From positions 172,271 through 236,270 of the forward strand of contig WHTU01000001.1 in NCBI GenBank assembly GCA_009377575.1: a stretch of DNA of 64,000 nucleotides, given 5' to 3'. The notes below the pieces were generated by a model. It saw only the letters and a list, made by a program, of their open reading frames with translations, made no database searches and was not told the DNA's origin. Numbering within the stretch: the first letter of the stretch is position 1; each line of letters starts with the position of its first letter. The translations under genes and the position numbers were made by a program. Shown here piece after piece: positions 16,625 to 24,900 of this stretch. The stretch is from Nitrososphaeraceae archaeon. Lineage in GTDB: Archaea; Thermoproteota; Nitrososphaeria; Nitrososphaerales; Nitrososphaeraceae.

Positions 16625-17559
16625 GCCATCGAAGCCTCCATCTCAAGAAGCTTCTGAACTCTCATCTGAACAGGAGGATGGGTTGAAAAAAGGTTAGCTA
16701 TCGTTTGCCGACCAGAATGTACTGGAATTATGAAAAAGGCATTAAGACCTTCCACCTTGCGTAGATCCTGATTCGGCACACGCTGCATCGTACCGCTAAT
16801 CTTCATAAGAGCGTTGGCTAACTGTACCGGTTTTCCCGTCATCTGTGCCGACCCTCTATCAGCAGAGAACTCTCTATACCTTGAAATTGCTCGGATTACC
16901 AAAAAGCTGACCAGCCAAGTAGCGGCAGCTACCGCTAGCATGATCAAGATTGCACCACCACCACCACCGCCTCGATCTCTCCCTCCACCGTATCCACCCA
17001 TTCCCCCTCCATAAAGCCCACCGTAGAAGCCAAATTGCATCATGTAAAAGGCGACGGTCGAGAAGAGACTGGCTAGTGTTATCACCAAAACGTCTCTGTT
17101 CCTGATATGAGTCAACTCGTGTCCTATGACTCCCTCGAGTTCTTCGCTATTTAGGATATCCATCAAACCTGTAGTCACCGCAACTACCGAGCTCCTTTTA
17201 CTTTTTCCTGTAGCGAAAGCATTGGGTACTGGGGAATTTATTACAGCGATCTTTGGTTTTGGAAGATTGTTCCTTGCAATTATTCTTTCTACCAGTCCAT
17301 GCAACTCAGGATATTGTTCTCTGGTTACCACCTTTGCGCCTGAACTCCAAAGAACAATCTTGTCTGAGAAGTACCATTGTGATATAATTAGTACTAATGC
17401 GACTACGGTAACGGGTATAAAGCCCACTCCCAGGTATACCAAGACGCCAAGAAAAACAAGATAGAGCACCGTAAGTATCATAAAGCTCGTAATAATCCGT
17501 AATGTTAATCCGGTATCCCTTCGTTGCCAAGCTCTCGACATAAACTGCCTCTCATACAT
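16621..17559 (-). CDS. htpX: HtpX-type membrane zinc protease (M48B)
   Basis: 312 residues. Two helices at about 21-60, the zinc motif HELTH with H147, E148 and H151, a further membrane hairpin after it, a loop of nearly pure glycine (GGLYGGGMGGYGGG), and the third-ligand region REFSADRGSA. The C-terminus FSTHPPVQMRVQKLLEME matches the family. HtpX degrades damaged membrane proteins with its active site on the cytoplasmic side. It is the first gene of the htpX-pspAB pair that faces pspA-pspAA, so both halves of an envelope-stress response lie together. Length is slightly above the usual 290 because of the Gly loop. Confidence 0.92.
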   Translation of the reverse strand: MYERQFMSRAWQRRDTGLTLRIITSFMILTVLYLVFLGVLVYLGVGFIPVTVVALVLIISQWYFSDKIVLWSSGAKVVTREQYPELHGLVERIIARNNLPKPKIAVINSPVPNAFATGKSKRSSVVAVTTGLMDILNSEELEGVIGHELTHIRNRDVLVITLASLFSTVAFYMMQFGFYGGLYGGGMGGYGGGRDRGGGGGGAILIMLAVAAATWLVSFLVIRAISRYREFSADRGSAQMTGKPVQLANALMKISGTMQRVPNQDLRKVEGLNAFFIIPVHSGRQTIANLFSTHPPVQMRVQKLLEMEASMA

Positions 17560-17699
17560 ATGATCAACAAATGGACATTTAAGATAATTGTTTACTATGT
17601 ATCACTTCGTTTTGAAATCTTGTGCACGGCAAAGAAATAGAAAATCCAATCACTGCTGCCCCTGCTGTTATCAGAGATTGCGGCAATTGAGGAGGGTTT

Positions 17700-18185
17700 A
17701 TGAATAGCCAGGACTTTTGCGAAGAAATTGATAAATATTATGATCAACTCAATAGAAACAGCGTGAACTTAAGGCCCCGAGGTTATTATTTGACTGCATT
17801 CCATCTTGCTACTGCGATAGTTTTTAGCATAGCCCTATTGTTACAATCCATTTATGTTGTCGAAAACGTGGATGCACAGAACGACCTCACTTCCCCGATA
17901 TCCAATGGAACATCTGGGAATCAAAACGTGTCAGGTGAAACTGAAGTGGAGACCTATATCGTGACCTTGAAAAATCAGAGTTCGTCTGCGGATTTGGATG
18001 ATTTTGTAAAGTTGGTGGAGCAGAAAGGTGCAAACGTAACTCACGTTTATGGCCATTCCATAAATGGTTTTTCTGTCCAGATACCGGCGGATAAAAAGAC
18101 AGAAATCATGTATTCCCTAGTAACAGATACGCGGGTAAATAGCGTCGAACCTGATCAAACTATGACCATCTCACCTCCCCTCTAA
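17700..18185 (+). CDS. Secreted stand-alone inhibitor I9 (subtilisin propeptide-like) protein
   Basis: 161 residues. A hydrophobic segment at about 36-52 ending near VDAQ acts as signal peptide or anchor, preceded by about 30 polar residues. The folded part (about 80-160) is an inhibitor I9/propeptide domain: TYIVTLKNQS, a helix, NVTHVYGHSINGFSVQIPA and the terminal VNSVEPDQTM. In subtilases this domain guides folding and inhibits the active site. Here no protease domain follows; the subtilase at 18476 has its own similar domain. It may inhibit or chaperone secreted proteases. N-glycosylation sequons are frequent. Confidence 0.8.
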   Translation: MNSQDFCEEIDKYYDQLNRNSVNLRPRGYYLTAFHLATAIVFSIALLLQSIYVVENVDAQNDLTSPISNGTSGNQNVSGETEVETYIVTLKNQSSSADLDDFVKLVEQKGANVTHVYGHSINGFSVQIPADKKTEIMYSLVTDTRVNSVEPDQTMTISPPL

Positions 18186-18188
18186 TAG

Positions 18189-18401
18189 TCATTTCCTTTC
18201 AACATAGAGCAGAATTAGGCCTTTTTCTATTTTCTGATCAGAGCTAACAAAGTCATTAAACTTGTTTAGTTCAGTTTGACACTTACGTTCTTTAGCGTAG
18301 AAAATTGGACTCGGCATAAATACTAAGTTATCATCGAAGAGCATGAAATGACAAGATTTAGTTGCTCTACTACAGACTTCGACCAAAAATTTCGGTATCA
18401 T
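18189..18401 (-). CDS. Possible small soluble protein
   Basis: A 70-codon minus-strand frame with ATG start between the I9 gene and the subtilase. The product is mixed alpha/beta in look, with three cysteines, and no recognised family. It ends 3 bases from the stop of the I9 gene, convergent. Reality is uncertain; it could be a chance frame. Confidence 0.35.
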   Translation of the reverse strand: MIPKFLVEVCSRATKSCHFMLFDDNLVFMPSPIFYAKERKCQTELNKFNDFVSSDQKIEKGLILLYVERK

Positions 18402-18475
18402 TTGTTTGCCTTTTATGCTTTGGTAGGAAATGCAGCGAGTTTAGGAAAGATAGGGTATCCTAGAATAATAAGGAA

Positions 18476-20830
18476 GTGAGTCATGAGATGAAATTTGATA
18501 TTAGACAAAATTTCGCCCGTACCAAGCCGCCGATATACATAACAATAACCTTCCTAATTCTATCTTCGACGCTAACCTCACAGATTCCCGCTGCAATGGT
18601 TGTCAAAGCAGTTGAAGGAGATGACGGAGATGAAGATTTGGCATCGTCACAGCCAAGTGCTGCAGGAAAATATTCTGGCGAGAGTCTTGATTCTCAACTG
18701 GCGATACTCAATTCTAACACTAGCACACCCTGTTTGAATGCCGCTATTCAATCCATTTCATCCAACGATATCAATGAGGATGATGATGAGGAAGATAATG
18801 ATGAGTTGATGAACGTGTTGGACGGTGATTCTGAAACAGAATGGTCAGCGGGAGATTTAGGATCCTTTTTGCAGGTAGATCTTGGCGATGTAAAGAAAAT
18901 TTGTTCAGTTGATGCGAGTTGGTCTGACGGAGATGAAAAATCAAATAATTTTGTAGTGTCAGTATCCAAAGACGGAACGGTTTTTGAAGATGTGTTGAGA
19001 GGTTCAAGCAGTGGAACTACCGAATCCAAGGAACACTATGGACTCCCGCCTTCAGATGGAAGATATCTTAGGATCACGTTCTATGGAGATTCTGAAAACG
19101 ATGAGGACGTTACTTTACGTGAATTGACTGTGAACACCAGGAGCGCTGATGAGATACCTACTACCGTTTCTGGGGGAAGTGGAGAAGGTATTCCTTTCAT
19201 AAGAGATCCTCAATCGGCCCCCACTAATGCTAGTAACATAACAAAAGGAAATGAACCAAGTGTTTACAACGCTCCAGTGGTTTCAGATATTCACGCCAGG
19301 GTTACTTCTGCAGCTTCCTTCGAAATCATCCTGAATGGTAGTGACTCAGATTTAATCGATCATTTGACCTACTATATAGTCAGGCTTCCTGAACATGGAA
19401 ATCTTAGCACAGGTACAAATTCAGCCAGCGTTAGGTATACTCCTTTCGAGGGCTACTCGGGCCTAGATAACTTCACGTATAATGCAGTTGATAAATATGG
19501 TCTGGTTAGTAACAATGCGACCGTTATTATGGATATCAATGCATTGAATCAATCCATTGCTCGAGAACCAATAGACAGCCTCAATCCATTAGGGCAAGCC
19601 ATATTGGGAAGTCAAAACGAACGCTCTGAGCTAATAAAGGCGGCTAGAGAACCGATTAGAGGGCAATATATCGTAGTACTCGAGCCGGAAGCGACTATGA
19701 CTAGTGAATCAGATAGTGCTAGAATGAGGGCTGATGAAGTTAGAGCGATGGCAGAAGAATCTAGAACCAAAGGTGCCGAGATTCTCAACATCTACGAACA
19801 TGCCCTAGACGGTTACGTAATGAGGACTTCCGAGAATATGAGTGCTGGTTTAGTCTTAGAATTGAGGCAAGATCCTCGTGTTGCCTTTGTCGAACCTGAT
19901 CAGAGAGTCCACGCATTTGGCCAGACAATTCCAGTTGGAGTAGACAGAGTAGATGGGGATGTCAGTCAAGCCGTTTCTGGTGACGGAAGCGGAGCTGTGG
20001 ACGCCGACATTGCGATACTTGATACAGGAATAGATCTTACCCATCCCGATCTAAATGTCTATCACGAAAAAACGTTTGTACCTGGAACCTCTTCAGCAGA
20101 CGACGACAATGGGCATGGGACCCATGTGGCTGGAATAGCTGCCGCAAAGGATAATGCGATAGGAGTTGTGGGTATTGCTCCAGATGCACGCCTCTGGTCG
20201 ATCAAGGTTCTTGATAGTAGCGGTGCTGGTTCTATATCAGACATCATTGCGGGCATTGATTATGTTACTTCACATTCAGATGAGATAGATGTGGTAAACC
20301 TAAGTTTTGGCTGCGAATGCAGTTCACCTGCTCTGGACGCCGCCATCAATAATGCAGTACAAGCGGGTATCGTTTTCGTTGTAGCAGCAGGTAACGATCA
20401 TAAGGATGCAAGTTCTTTCTCGCCTGCACGAAATCCTAATGTAATAGCCGTATCGGCCATGGCAGATAGCGACGGAATGTGTGGAGGGCTAGGACCTTCC
20501 ACTAAATATGGAAATGATGACACTTTTGCTTCTTTCAGTAACTTTGGAGATCCGATGGATATGGTTGCGCCGGGCGTGGGCATCTTATCTACGTATAGTG
20601 ACGGAAAATATGCACAATTAAGTGGAACAAGTATGGCTGCGCCACATGTGACAGGAGGTATTGCATTGTACGAATCCTCACATCCTGGAGCCACTCCAGC
20701 GCAAGTCAGAGCGGCTCTTACTGAAAGCGGGACACAACCCTCTTCTGGCTGTAGCGGAGAAGGTCAAGGATATTTCACAGGAAATCCTAATGGGGCAAAC
20801 AAACCCTTCTTAAACGCAAAGGACCTGTAA
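18476..20830 (+). CDS. Large secreted subtilisin-family protease with discoidin-like and cadherin-like domains
   Basis: 784 residues. Signal segment at about 19-45; an acidic region with a Glu/Asp run (about 100-115); a F5/8-type C (discoidin-like) domain at about 115-225 (VLDGDSETEWSAGDLGSFL, YLRITFYG); a cadherin-like repeat at about 265-350 (YTPFEGYSGLDNFTYNAVD); an I9 propeptide at about 398-480 (YIVVLEPEA, VAFVEPDQRV); and the S8 catalytic domain with D516 in LDTGIDLTHP, H547 in GHGTHVAG and S719 in GTSMAAPH. A secreted endopeptidase of the cell surface. Carbohydrate or protein binding by the N-terminal domains is inferred. GTG is the annotated start; an ATG four codons later is equally good. 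A strong hairpin follows the gene. Confidence 0.93.
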   Translation: MSHEMKFDIRQNFARTKPPIYITITFLILSSTLTSQIPAAMVVKAVEGDDGDEDLASSQPSAAGKYSGESLDSQLAILNSNTSTPCLNAAIQSISSNDINEDDDEEDNDELMNVLDGDSETEWSAGDLGSFLQVDLGDVKKICSVDASWSDGDEKSNNFVVSVSKDGTVFEDVLRGSSSGTTESKEHYGLPPSDGRYLRITFYGDSENDEDVTLRELTVNTRSADEIPTTVSGGSGEGIPFIRDPQSAPTNASNITKGNEPSVYNAPVVSDIHARVTSAASFEIILNGSDSDLIDHLTYYIVRLPEHGNLSTGTNSASVRYTPFEGYSGLDNFTYNAVDKYGLVSNNATVIMDINALNQSIAREPIDSLNPLGQAILGSQNERSELIKAAREPIRGQYIVVLEPEATMTSESDSARMRADEVRAMAEESRTKGAEILNIYEHALDGYVMRTSENMSAGLVLELRQDPRVAFVEPDQRVHAFGQTIPVGVDRVDGDVSQAVSGDGSGAVDADIAILDTGIDLTHPDLNVYHEKTFVPGTSSADDDNGHGTHVAGIAAAKDNAIGVVGIAPDARLWSIKVLDSSGAGSISDIIAGIDYVTSHSDEIDVVNLSFGCECSSPALDAAINNAVQAGIVFVVAAGNDHKDASSFSPARNPNVIAVSAMADSDGMCGGLGPSTKYGNDDTFASFSNFGDPMDMVAPGVGILSTYSDGKYAQLSGTSMAAPHVTGGIALYESSHPGATPAQVRAALTESGTQPSSGCSGEGQGYFTGNPNGANKPFLNAKDL

Positions 20831-20853
20831 GACATTAATGTAACGAAAGATGC

Positions 20854-20894
20854 AGGAGAAAACAAAAATACGGATCGCATTTTTGTTTTCTCCT
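20854..20894 (+). terminator. Perfect 16-bp inverted repeat after the subtilase gene
   Basis: AGGAGAAAACAAAAAT at 20854-20869 and its exact reverse complement at 20879-20894 flank a 9-base loop, 23 bases past the stop codon. On the plus strand the right arm is T-rich, which suits termination or mRNA 3'-end protection. Confidence 0.7.
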
Positions 20895-21005
20895 CTGTAA
20901 CGCCTATCCACGACGATACCTATTATTTTCCGAGCAGGTTTCCATGCTCTTTAGTCAACCAAGAAAAGTACGACAATGTCAGATGTTATTTTTTAGATAT
21001 TAAAC

Positions 21006-21015
21006 TAATATATTA
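21006..21015 (+). promoter_or_regulatory. TATA-like box for the second rhodanese
   Basis: TAATATATTA lies about 28 bases before the ATG at 21043, the right distance for a nearly leaderless archaeal transcript. Confidence 0.5.
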
Positions 21016-21042
21016 CGAGAACCCATAGTTCATGAACGAATA

Positions 21043-21888
21043 ATGAGTTACGTACATCCAGAGGTACTAGTTGACACGCAATGGGCAGAAGAACATCTAA
21101 AGGATCCTAAGGTCCGTATAGCAGAGGTTGACTATGACTCAAAAGCAAACTACGAATTAGGACACATACCCGGAGCGGTCTTATTTGATTGGAAAAATGA
21201 CATTAATGACCCACTAACAAGGAATGTACTTAGCAAGGAATCCTGTCAGAATCTGCTTCAAAATGCTGGGATAGACAATGATACTACTCTACTATTGTAT
21301 GGAGATTTTAACAATTGGTTTGCTGCCTTCGCATTTTGGGTTCTAAAGTACTATGGATATAAAGATGTCAGACTCATCAACGGTGGTAGAAAAAAATGGT
21401 TGCAAGAAGATAGAGCATTAACGAAGGATGTTCCTACTTATCCGAAAGGTAATTTTGCTGCCAATGAGCCAGATAGTAATATTAGGGTTTTTCTAGACGA
21501 AGTCAAACGCGCTGTTAGCGCTCCAGAGTTGAAGATGGTAGATGTTAGATCTCCAAAAGAGTTTACTGGAGAAATTTTGGCTCCTCCTGAGTATCCAACA
21601 GAGCATGCACAACGAGGAGGACATATTCCAGGAGCCGTCAACATTCCGTGGGCACAGGCAGTAAATGATAGTGATGGAACCTTCAAGAATACAGACGAGC
21701 TAAAGCAGTTATACGAATCGAAAGGTATAACCCCAGATAAGGAGATTATCGCCTATTGTAGAATAGGCGAACGCTCGTCTCACACATGGTTTGTTTTGAA
21801 ATACCTCCTTGGCTATCCGAAGGTAAAGAACTATGACGGTTCGTGGACTGAATGGGGAAATATGATTGCAAACCCGATCGAGAAGTAG
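21043..21888 (+). CDS. Tandem-domain rhodanese (thiosulfate sulfurtransferase type)
   Basis: 281 residues with two rhodanese domains. The first (about 8-130) keeps GHIPGAVLFDW but has no catalytic Cys (YGDFNNWFA in the loop). The second (about 150-278) has VDVRSPKEF and the active loop with C239 in CRIGERSSHTW, a loop typical of thiosulfate:cyanide sulfurtransferases. It moves sulfane sulfur to an acceptor in the cytosol. The neighbour on the opposite strand, ending 45 bases away, is an H-like/TusA-like fusion, so the pair may form a sulfur-relay unit. It has its own TATA-like box and an ATG start. Confidence 0.9.
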   Translation: MSYVHPEVLVDTQWAEEHLKDPKVRIAEVDYDSKANYELGHIPGAVLFDWKNDINDPLTRNVLSKESCQNLLQNAGIDNDTTLLLYGDFNNWFAAFAFWVLKYYGYKDVRLINGGRKKWLQEDRALTKDVPTYPKGNFAANEPDSNIRVFLDEVKRAVSAPELKMVDVRSPKEFTGEILAPPEYPTEHAQRGGHIPGAVNIPWAQAVNDSDGTFKNTDELKQLYESKGITPDKEIIAYCRIGERSSHTWFVLKYLLGYPKVKNYDGSWTEWGNMIANPIEK

Positions 21889-21933
21889 CAAAAAGTGAAC
21901 ATGGGTAGGGCTATTTCAATTGTCCTGACATTT

Positions 21934-22632
21934 TCAATCTGTTTTTTGGATTAGAAAATGCAATAAATTTTCCTCCCTCCGGGTTTCCATCAATCTCTGT
22001 CCGGTCTGCTCTGACCATCTTATCATTTCTATGTCTGCCGTAGGATCGTCGGAAACTAGGTGAATGATTTGTCCGCTTTCAATACCTGATATCAGATCGT
22101 CTAATTTTGATAGAGTTGCCGCACATTCTATACCTATTTCAAACATTTCAAAATCTGGAAGAGCTGAATAGCACTTAACGCGCAAGGTACGAATTAGTGC
22201 TCTAATTTCCTCACTGTCCTCAGGTAGCGATTTCAAGCCTTTCATAATGCTAATGTCTGAAGTAGGAACCAGAGAGACGAACCAACCTTTTTCATAGGGC
22301 GAATCGTTTGCTAATTTGGGATTGCTGAGAAGTTCATGGTTAACGTCCACGATCTTACCAGCAATTGGGGATTTAACAGCGCCAAAATACCTCCCGCTCT
22401 CAATCGTTGCCAGGTTCTTACCCTTCTCTATTTCCGTGTCGACACCCTTCAGCTTTATAGATGAGATTTTGCCTGCAATGGCTGACAGTATTGACGTAAT
22501 TCCGATCACCAAAACATTGCCTGCCTCTTTGCGCGTCCAAACCAGATTATCTAAATCGTATAATATATTATCTGGAAATATACAATGCTCAATTTCCATA
22601 CTCGAGGCTCTAATGCAGGAGAAGATAAGCAT
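21934..22632 (-). CDS. Glycine-cleavage H-like domain fused to a TusA-like domain
   Basis: 232 residues. About 28-122 form a lipoyl-carrier-like domain: VLVIGITSILSAIAGKI, then IESGRYFGAVKSPIAGKIV and NDSPYEKGWFVSL, all in H-protein order. The lysine that carries lipoate, normally in ESVK, is replaced by R81 (ESGR), so lipoylation is unlikely. About 150-230 resemble TusA/SirA: EIGIEC with C170 at the sulfur-carrying Cys position, HLVSDDPTADIEMIRW and LLHFLIQK, though the usual CPxP prolines are absent. A sulfur carrier partnered with the convergent rhodanese is an inference. The real start may be the second Met (22599), which suits H-protein length. Confidence 0.75.
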   Translation of the reverse strand: MLIFSCIRASSMEIEHCIFPDNILYDLDNLVWTRKEAGNVLVIGITSILSAIAGKISSIKLKGVDTEIEKGKNLATIESGRYFGAVKSPIAGKIVDVNHELLSNPKLANDSPYEKGWFVSLVPTSDISIMKGLKSLPEDSEEIRALIRTLRVKCYSALPDFEMFEIGIECAATLSKLDDLISGIESGQIIHLVSDDPTADIEMIRWSEQTGQRLMETRREENLLHFLIQKTD

Positions 22633-22742
22633 ATTTATCTATTTACTCATTTATACTTGAACTTCCATCTAATCAGACCCTTGCTATACAAATTAATGAC
22701 AAAATATTATTATGCGAATTATGCTATATGCATTAGAAGAGT

Positions 22743-23096
22743 TTGGTAAGCTGCACAATTTGTGGTTCGAGATTTGGTGATAGGATCTGCCCATATTGTG
22801 AAAGGAGTGTGTGTTCATCATGCATTATCTATGGGAAGAATATATGTGTGAAGTGTAATAAGGTCAAGGCTGTTCCTCCCAGTTTTCTGAAAAGAAATGC
22901 AAAGTTTATTCTACTGTTCATTGCGTTCTGGTTTTTCGTATCAGGGCTTTACCCTTTTCCTTATATGATGGCGTTAGGTCAACCAGTCGATTTTAGAGTC
23001 ATTCAACCTGTGTTAATTGCTACAGGAATCATGTTGATACCATTTGTCTTTCTAATGTTTGCGTGGAATAGGCGCGCTCAAGGAATACGTAAATAA
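22743..23096 (+). CDS. Zinc-ribbon/B-box-like membrane protein
   Basis: 117 residues from a TTG start. The N-terminal 40 residues contain four Cys pairs (CTICG, CPYC, CSSC, CVKC), enough for two zinc sites in a RING/B-box-like arrangement. Two membrane helices follow (about 55-75 and 86-106), and the C-terminus is basic. The metal domain should sit in the cytoplasm. Function is unknown; such proteins may link the membrane to a partner protein or sense redox state. It is divergent from the H-like/TusA gene. Confidence 0.7.
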   Translation: MVSCTICGSRFGDRICPYCERSVCSSCIIYGKNICVKCNKVKAVPPSFLKRNAKFILLFIAFWFFVSGLYPFPYMMALGQPVDFRVIQPVLIATGIMLIPFVFLMFAWNRRAQGIRK

Positions 23097-23196
23097 AGAG
23101 TTGGTTCAGAATCATCCAAGGGTAAGGTAGGATAGGTCGAGCAGAAGCATTATCTAACAGAATGATGCAGATAGTCCATATCATTCAGGTCTTTGG

Positions 23197-23847
23197 ATGA
23201 ACATGGATAACACAACAGAGAGCTATTTGAAATTCAAATGTGGGGAAAATAATGCAATTGAGAGTTGTGCAAACATAGTAAAGAATGGAGGGGTGATCAT
23301 TTATCCTACGGACACCGTATACGGGATAGGATGTGATCCTTTTAACGAGAAGGCAGTAGATCGGGTATTTCTTATAAAGCGGAGGTTGGCTGAGAAAGCA
23401 TTACCGGTTCTTAGTGCCAGTCTCATCGATCTCGAAAACATTGTAAATGTTTCGGATAAGGTTAAGAAACTAGCTCGGAAGTTTTGGCCTGGTCCTCTAA
23501 CGATAATATGTCCTATATCTAACAGAAACATCTCCCCAAGGTTGACGGCAAATAACTCGTCACTGGCAGTGAGAATACCAGGCAATCCATGCACCCTTTC
23601 ACTTCTTAAATTAAATCGCTACTTGGTTGGAACTAGCGCTAACATTTCCGGCCAGGCGTCTGTGAAAAGTCCATCCCAAATCAACACGACCTCGCTGGCG
23701 AGCTTCGACGCTCTGCTAGATGGCGGTACTTTGAATAAATATTCCCATTCTACCATAATTCGCTTCGATGATGGAGATGAAACTTTAACCCTTGTGAGGA
23801 ATGGACCGATCTTCGAAAGGGATATCGTAGCAGCGCTGGGATCTTGA
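23197..23847 (+). CDS. sua5: Threonylcarbamoyl-AMP synthase (YrdC domain only)
   Basis: 216 residues covering a YrdC domain: GGVIIYPTDTVYGIGCDP at about 29-46, the basic KRR motif after VFLIK, FWPGPLTII near 101 and RIPGNP with GTSANISG near 145. The enzyme makes threonylcarbamoyl-AMP from threonine, bicarbonate and ATP for the t6A modification of tRNAs that read ANN codons, in the cytosol. It lacks the extra C-terminal Sua5 domain, so it is the short YrdC form. It starts with ATG and is monocistronic. Confidence 0.9.
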   Translation: MNMDNTTESYLKFKCGENNAIESCANIVKNGGVIIYPTDTVYGIGCDPFNEKAVDRVFLIKRRLAEKALPVLSASLIDLENIVNVSDKVKKLARKFWPGPLTIICPISNRNISPRLTANNSSLAVRIPGNPCTLSLLKLNRYLVGTSANISGQASVKSPSQINTTSLASFDALLDGGTLNKYSHSTIIRFDDGDETLTLVRNGPIFERDIVAALGS

Positions 23848-24163
23848 TGATACCAGTTCCATCTTTGTAAAATTAGTTCAATCCCCCTGATCGATTCGTT
23901 TCTGAATTCGTTGTTGTTTATTTTAGTAACTCGAATAAATTAGAATGAATCACGGATATCTTCTATCATATCTCCATTGTAGTAGCGTTCCCTTGTCGCA
24001 GAGGTTGTCAACCATGTGCTTTTAATTGGAGCTAGAGATCGGTACCTTCATCAGGGTCGGGTCATTAGATACACCTGCTAATAGTGCAATTCTAATGCCC
24101 TTACTAAAGCAGCATAGCTTGATTTTTCAGGTAATAGCTTTAAAATCAAGCATTTAGACGTGG
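23848..24163. other. Intergenic stretch
   Basis: 316 bases between two convergent 3' ends. No gene, RNA or repeat was recognised. Confidence 0.4.
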
Positions 24164-24570
24164 TCATTTTTTTATTGCGCTTTCTTCCATGAAGAATACT
24201 TCCCACAAATGTCCATCGATATCCTCAAAGCTACGCCCATACATCCAACCATGGTCCTGTTTTTCCCCGGGTTCACTCCCTCCGGCCTCTTTTGCTTTTT
24301 CTATCATCTGATCTACTTTCTCTCTCGATTCGACAGATAGGGCCACTATCGCTTCCGTATTTTTTGAAGTATCACAGACGTCCTTTTTTGTAAAACTCTT
24401 AAAAAATTTCTCAACCAAAAGCATGATGAATATGTCCTCTCCAATAATCAATACACATTGCATTCTCGTCGGTAAACTGAGGGTTAAAGCTAAAACCAAG
24501 CTTGCCAAAAAAAAGCCACTGATTTATTGAGATCCTTTATTGGTAAGTTCACAAAAATTTTTGTTTTCAT
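24164..24570 (-). pseudogene. VOC/glyoxalase-family gene broken by two frameshifts
   Basis: The minus strand from ATG at 24570 reads MKTKIFVNLPIKDLNKSVAF, a standard VOC start. After a run of eight T (rc of about 24508-24516) the frame ends soon in a stop, but shifting by one base gives GKLGFSFNPQFTDENAMC; a second shift near a GTGT run then gives LIIGEDIFIMLL and the rest to DGHLWEVFFME. One extra T and one missing GT would explain both. VOC proteins include lyases, dioxygenases and resistance proteins. It is either a real pseudogene or a pair of sequencing/assembly errors; the homopolymer makes the latter possible. Confidence 0.75.
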
Positions 24571-24900
24571 TCCGTGATCATTATTATTGAAAGGGTATAA
24601 ACGCTTTTGCTTCCAGCAAATCCATGCATTTTGAATCTAATCGGTAGAATACATCTGTTCAAGGACCAGGACTAGAATGCCCTAGTTTAGTTGATCAAAA
24701 CTTTACGAACTTAACTCATGGACGAATGAGTCAAACTATGACCTTGCTTGTTAGCGGGAATAAGTATACAGCCTGAGATACTAGAAACCAATCCATTATC
24801 TAACGAACCGTGTGGTAAACTAATGTAGCAGTTTTTTCTACAGAGGTATAGTTGTGTCAGCAAATAGACACTTTCACGAATGAAAGATCTGAATTCACCA
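24571..24900. other. Intergenic stretch
   Basis: 330 bases between the VOC pseudogene start and the 3' end of the topoisomerase gene. A minus-strand frame at 24711-25013 overlaps the topoisomerase end and looks like chance. Nothing else was seen. Confidence 0.4.
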
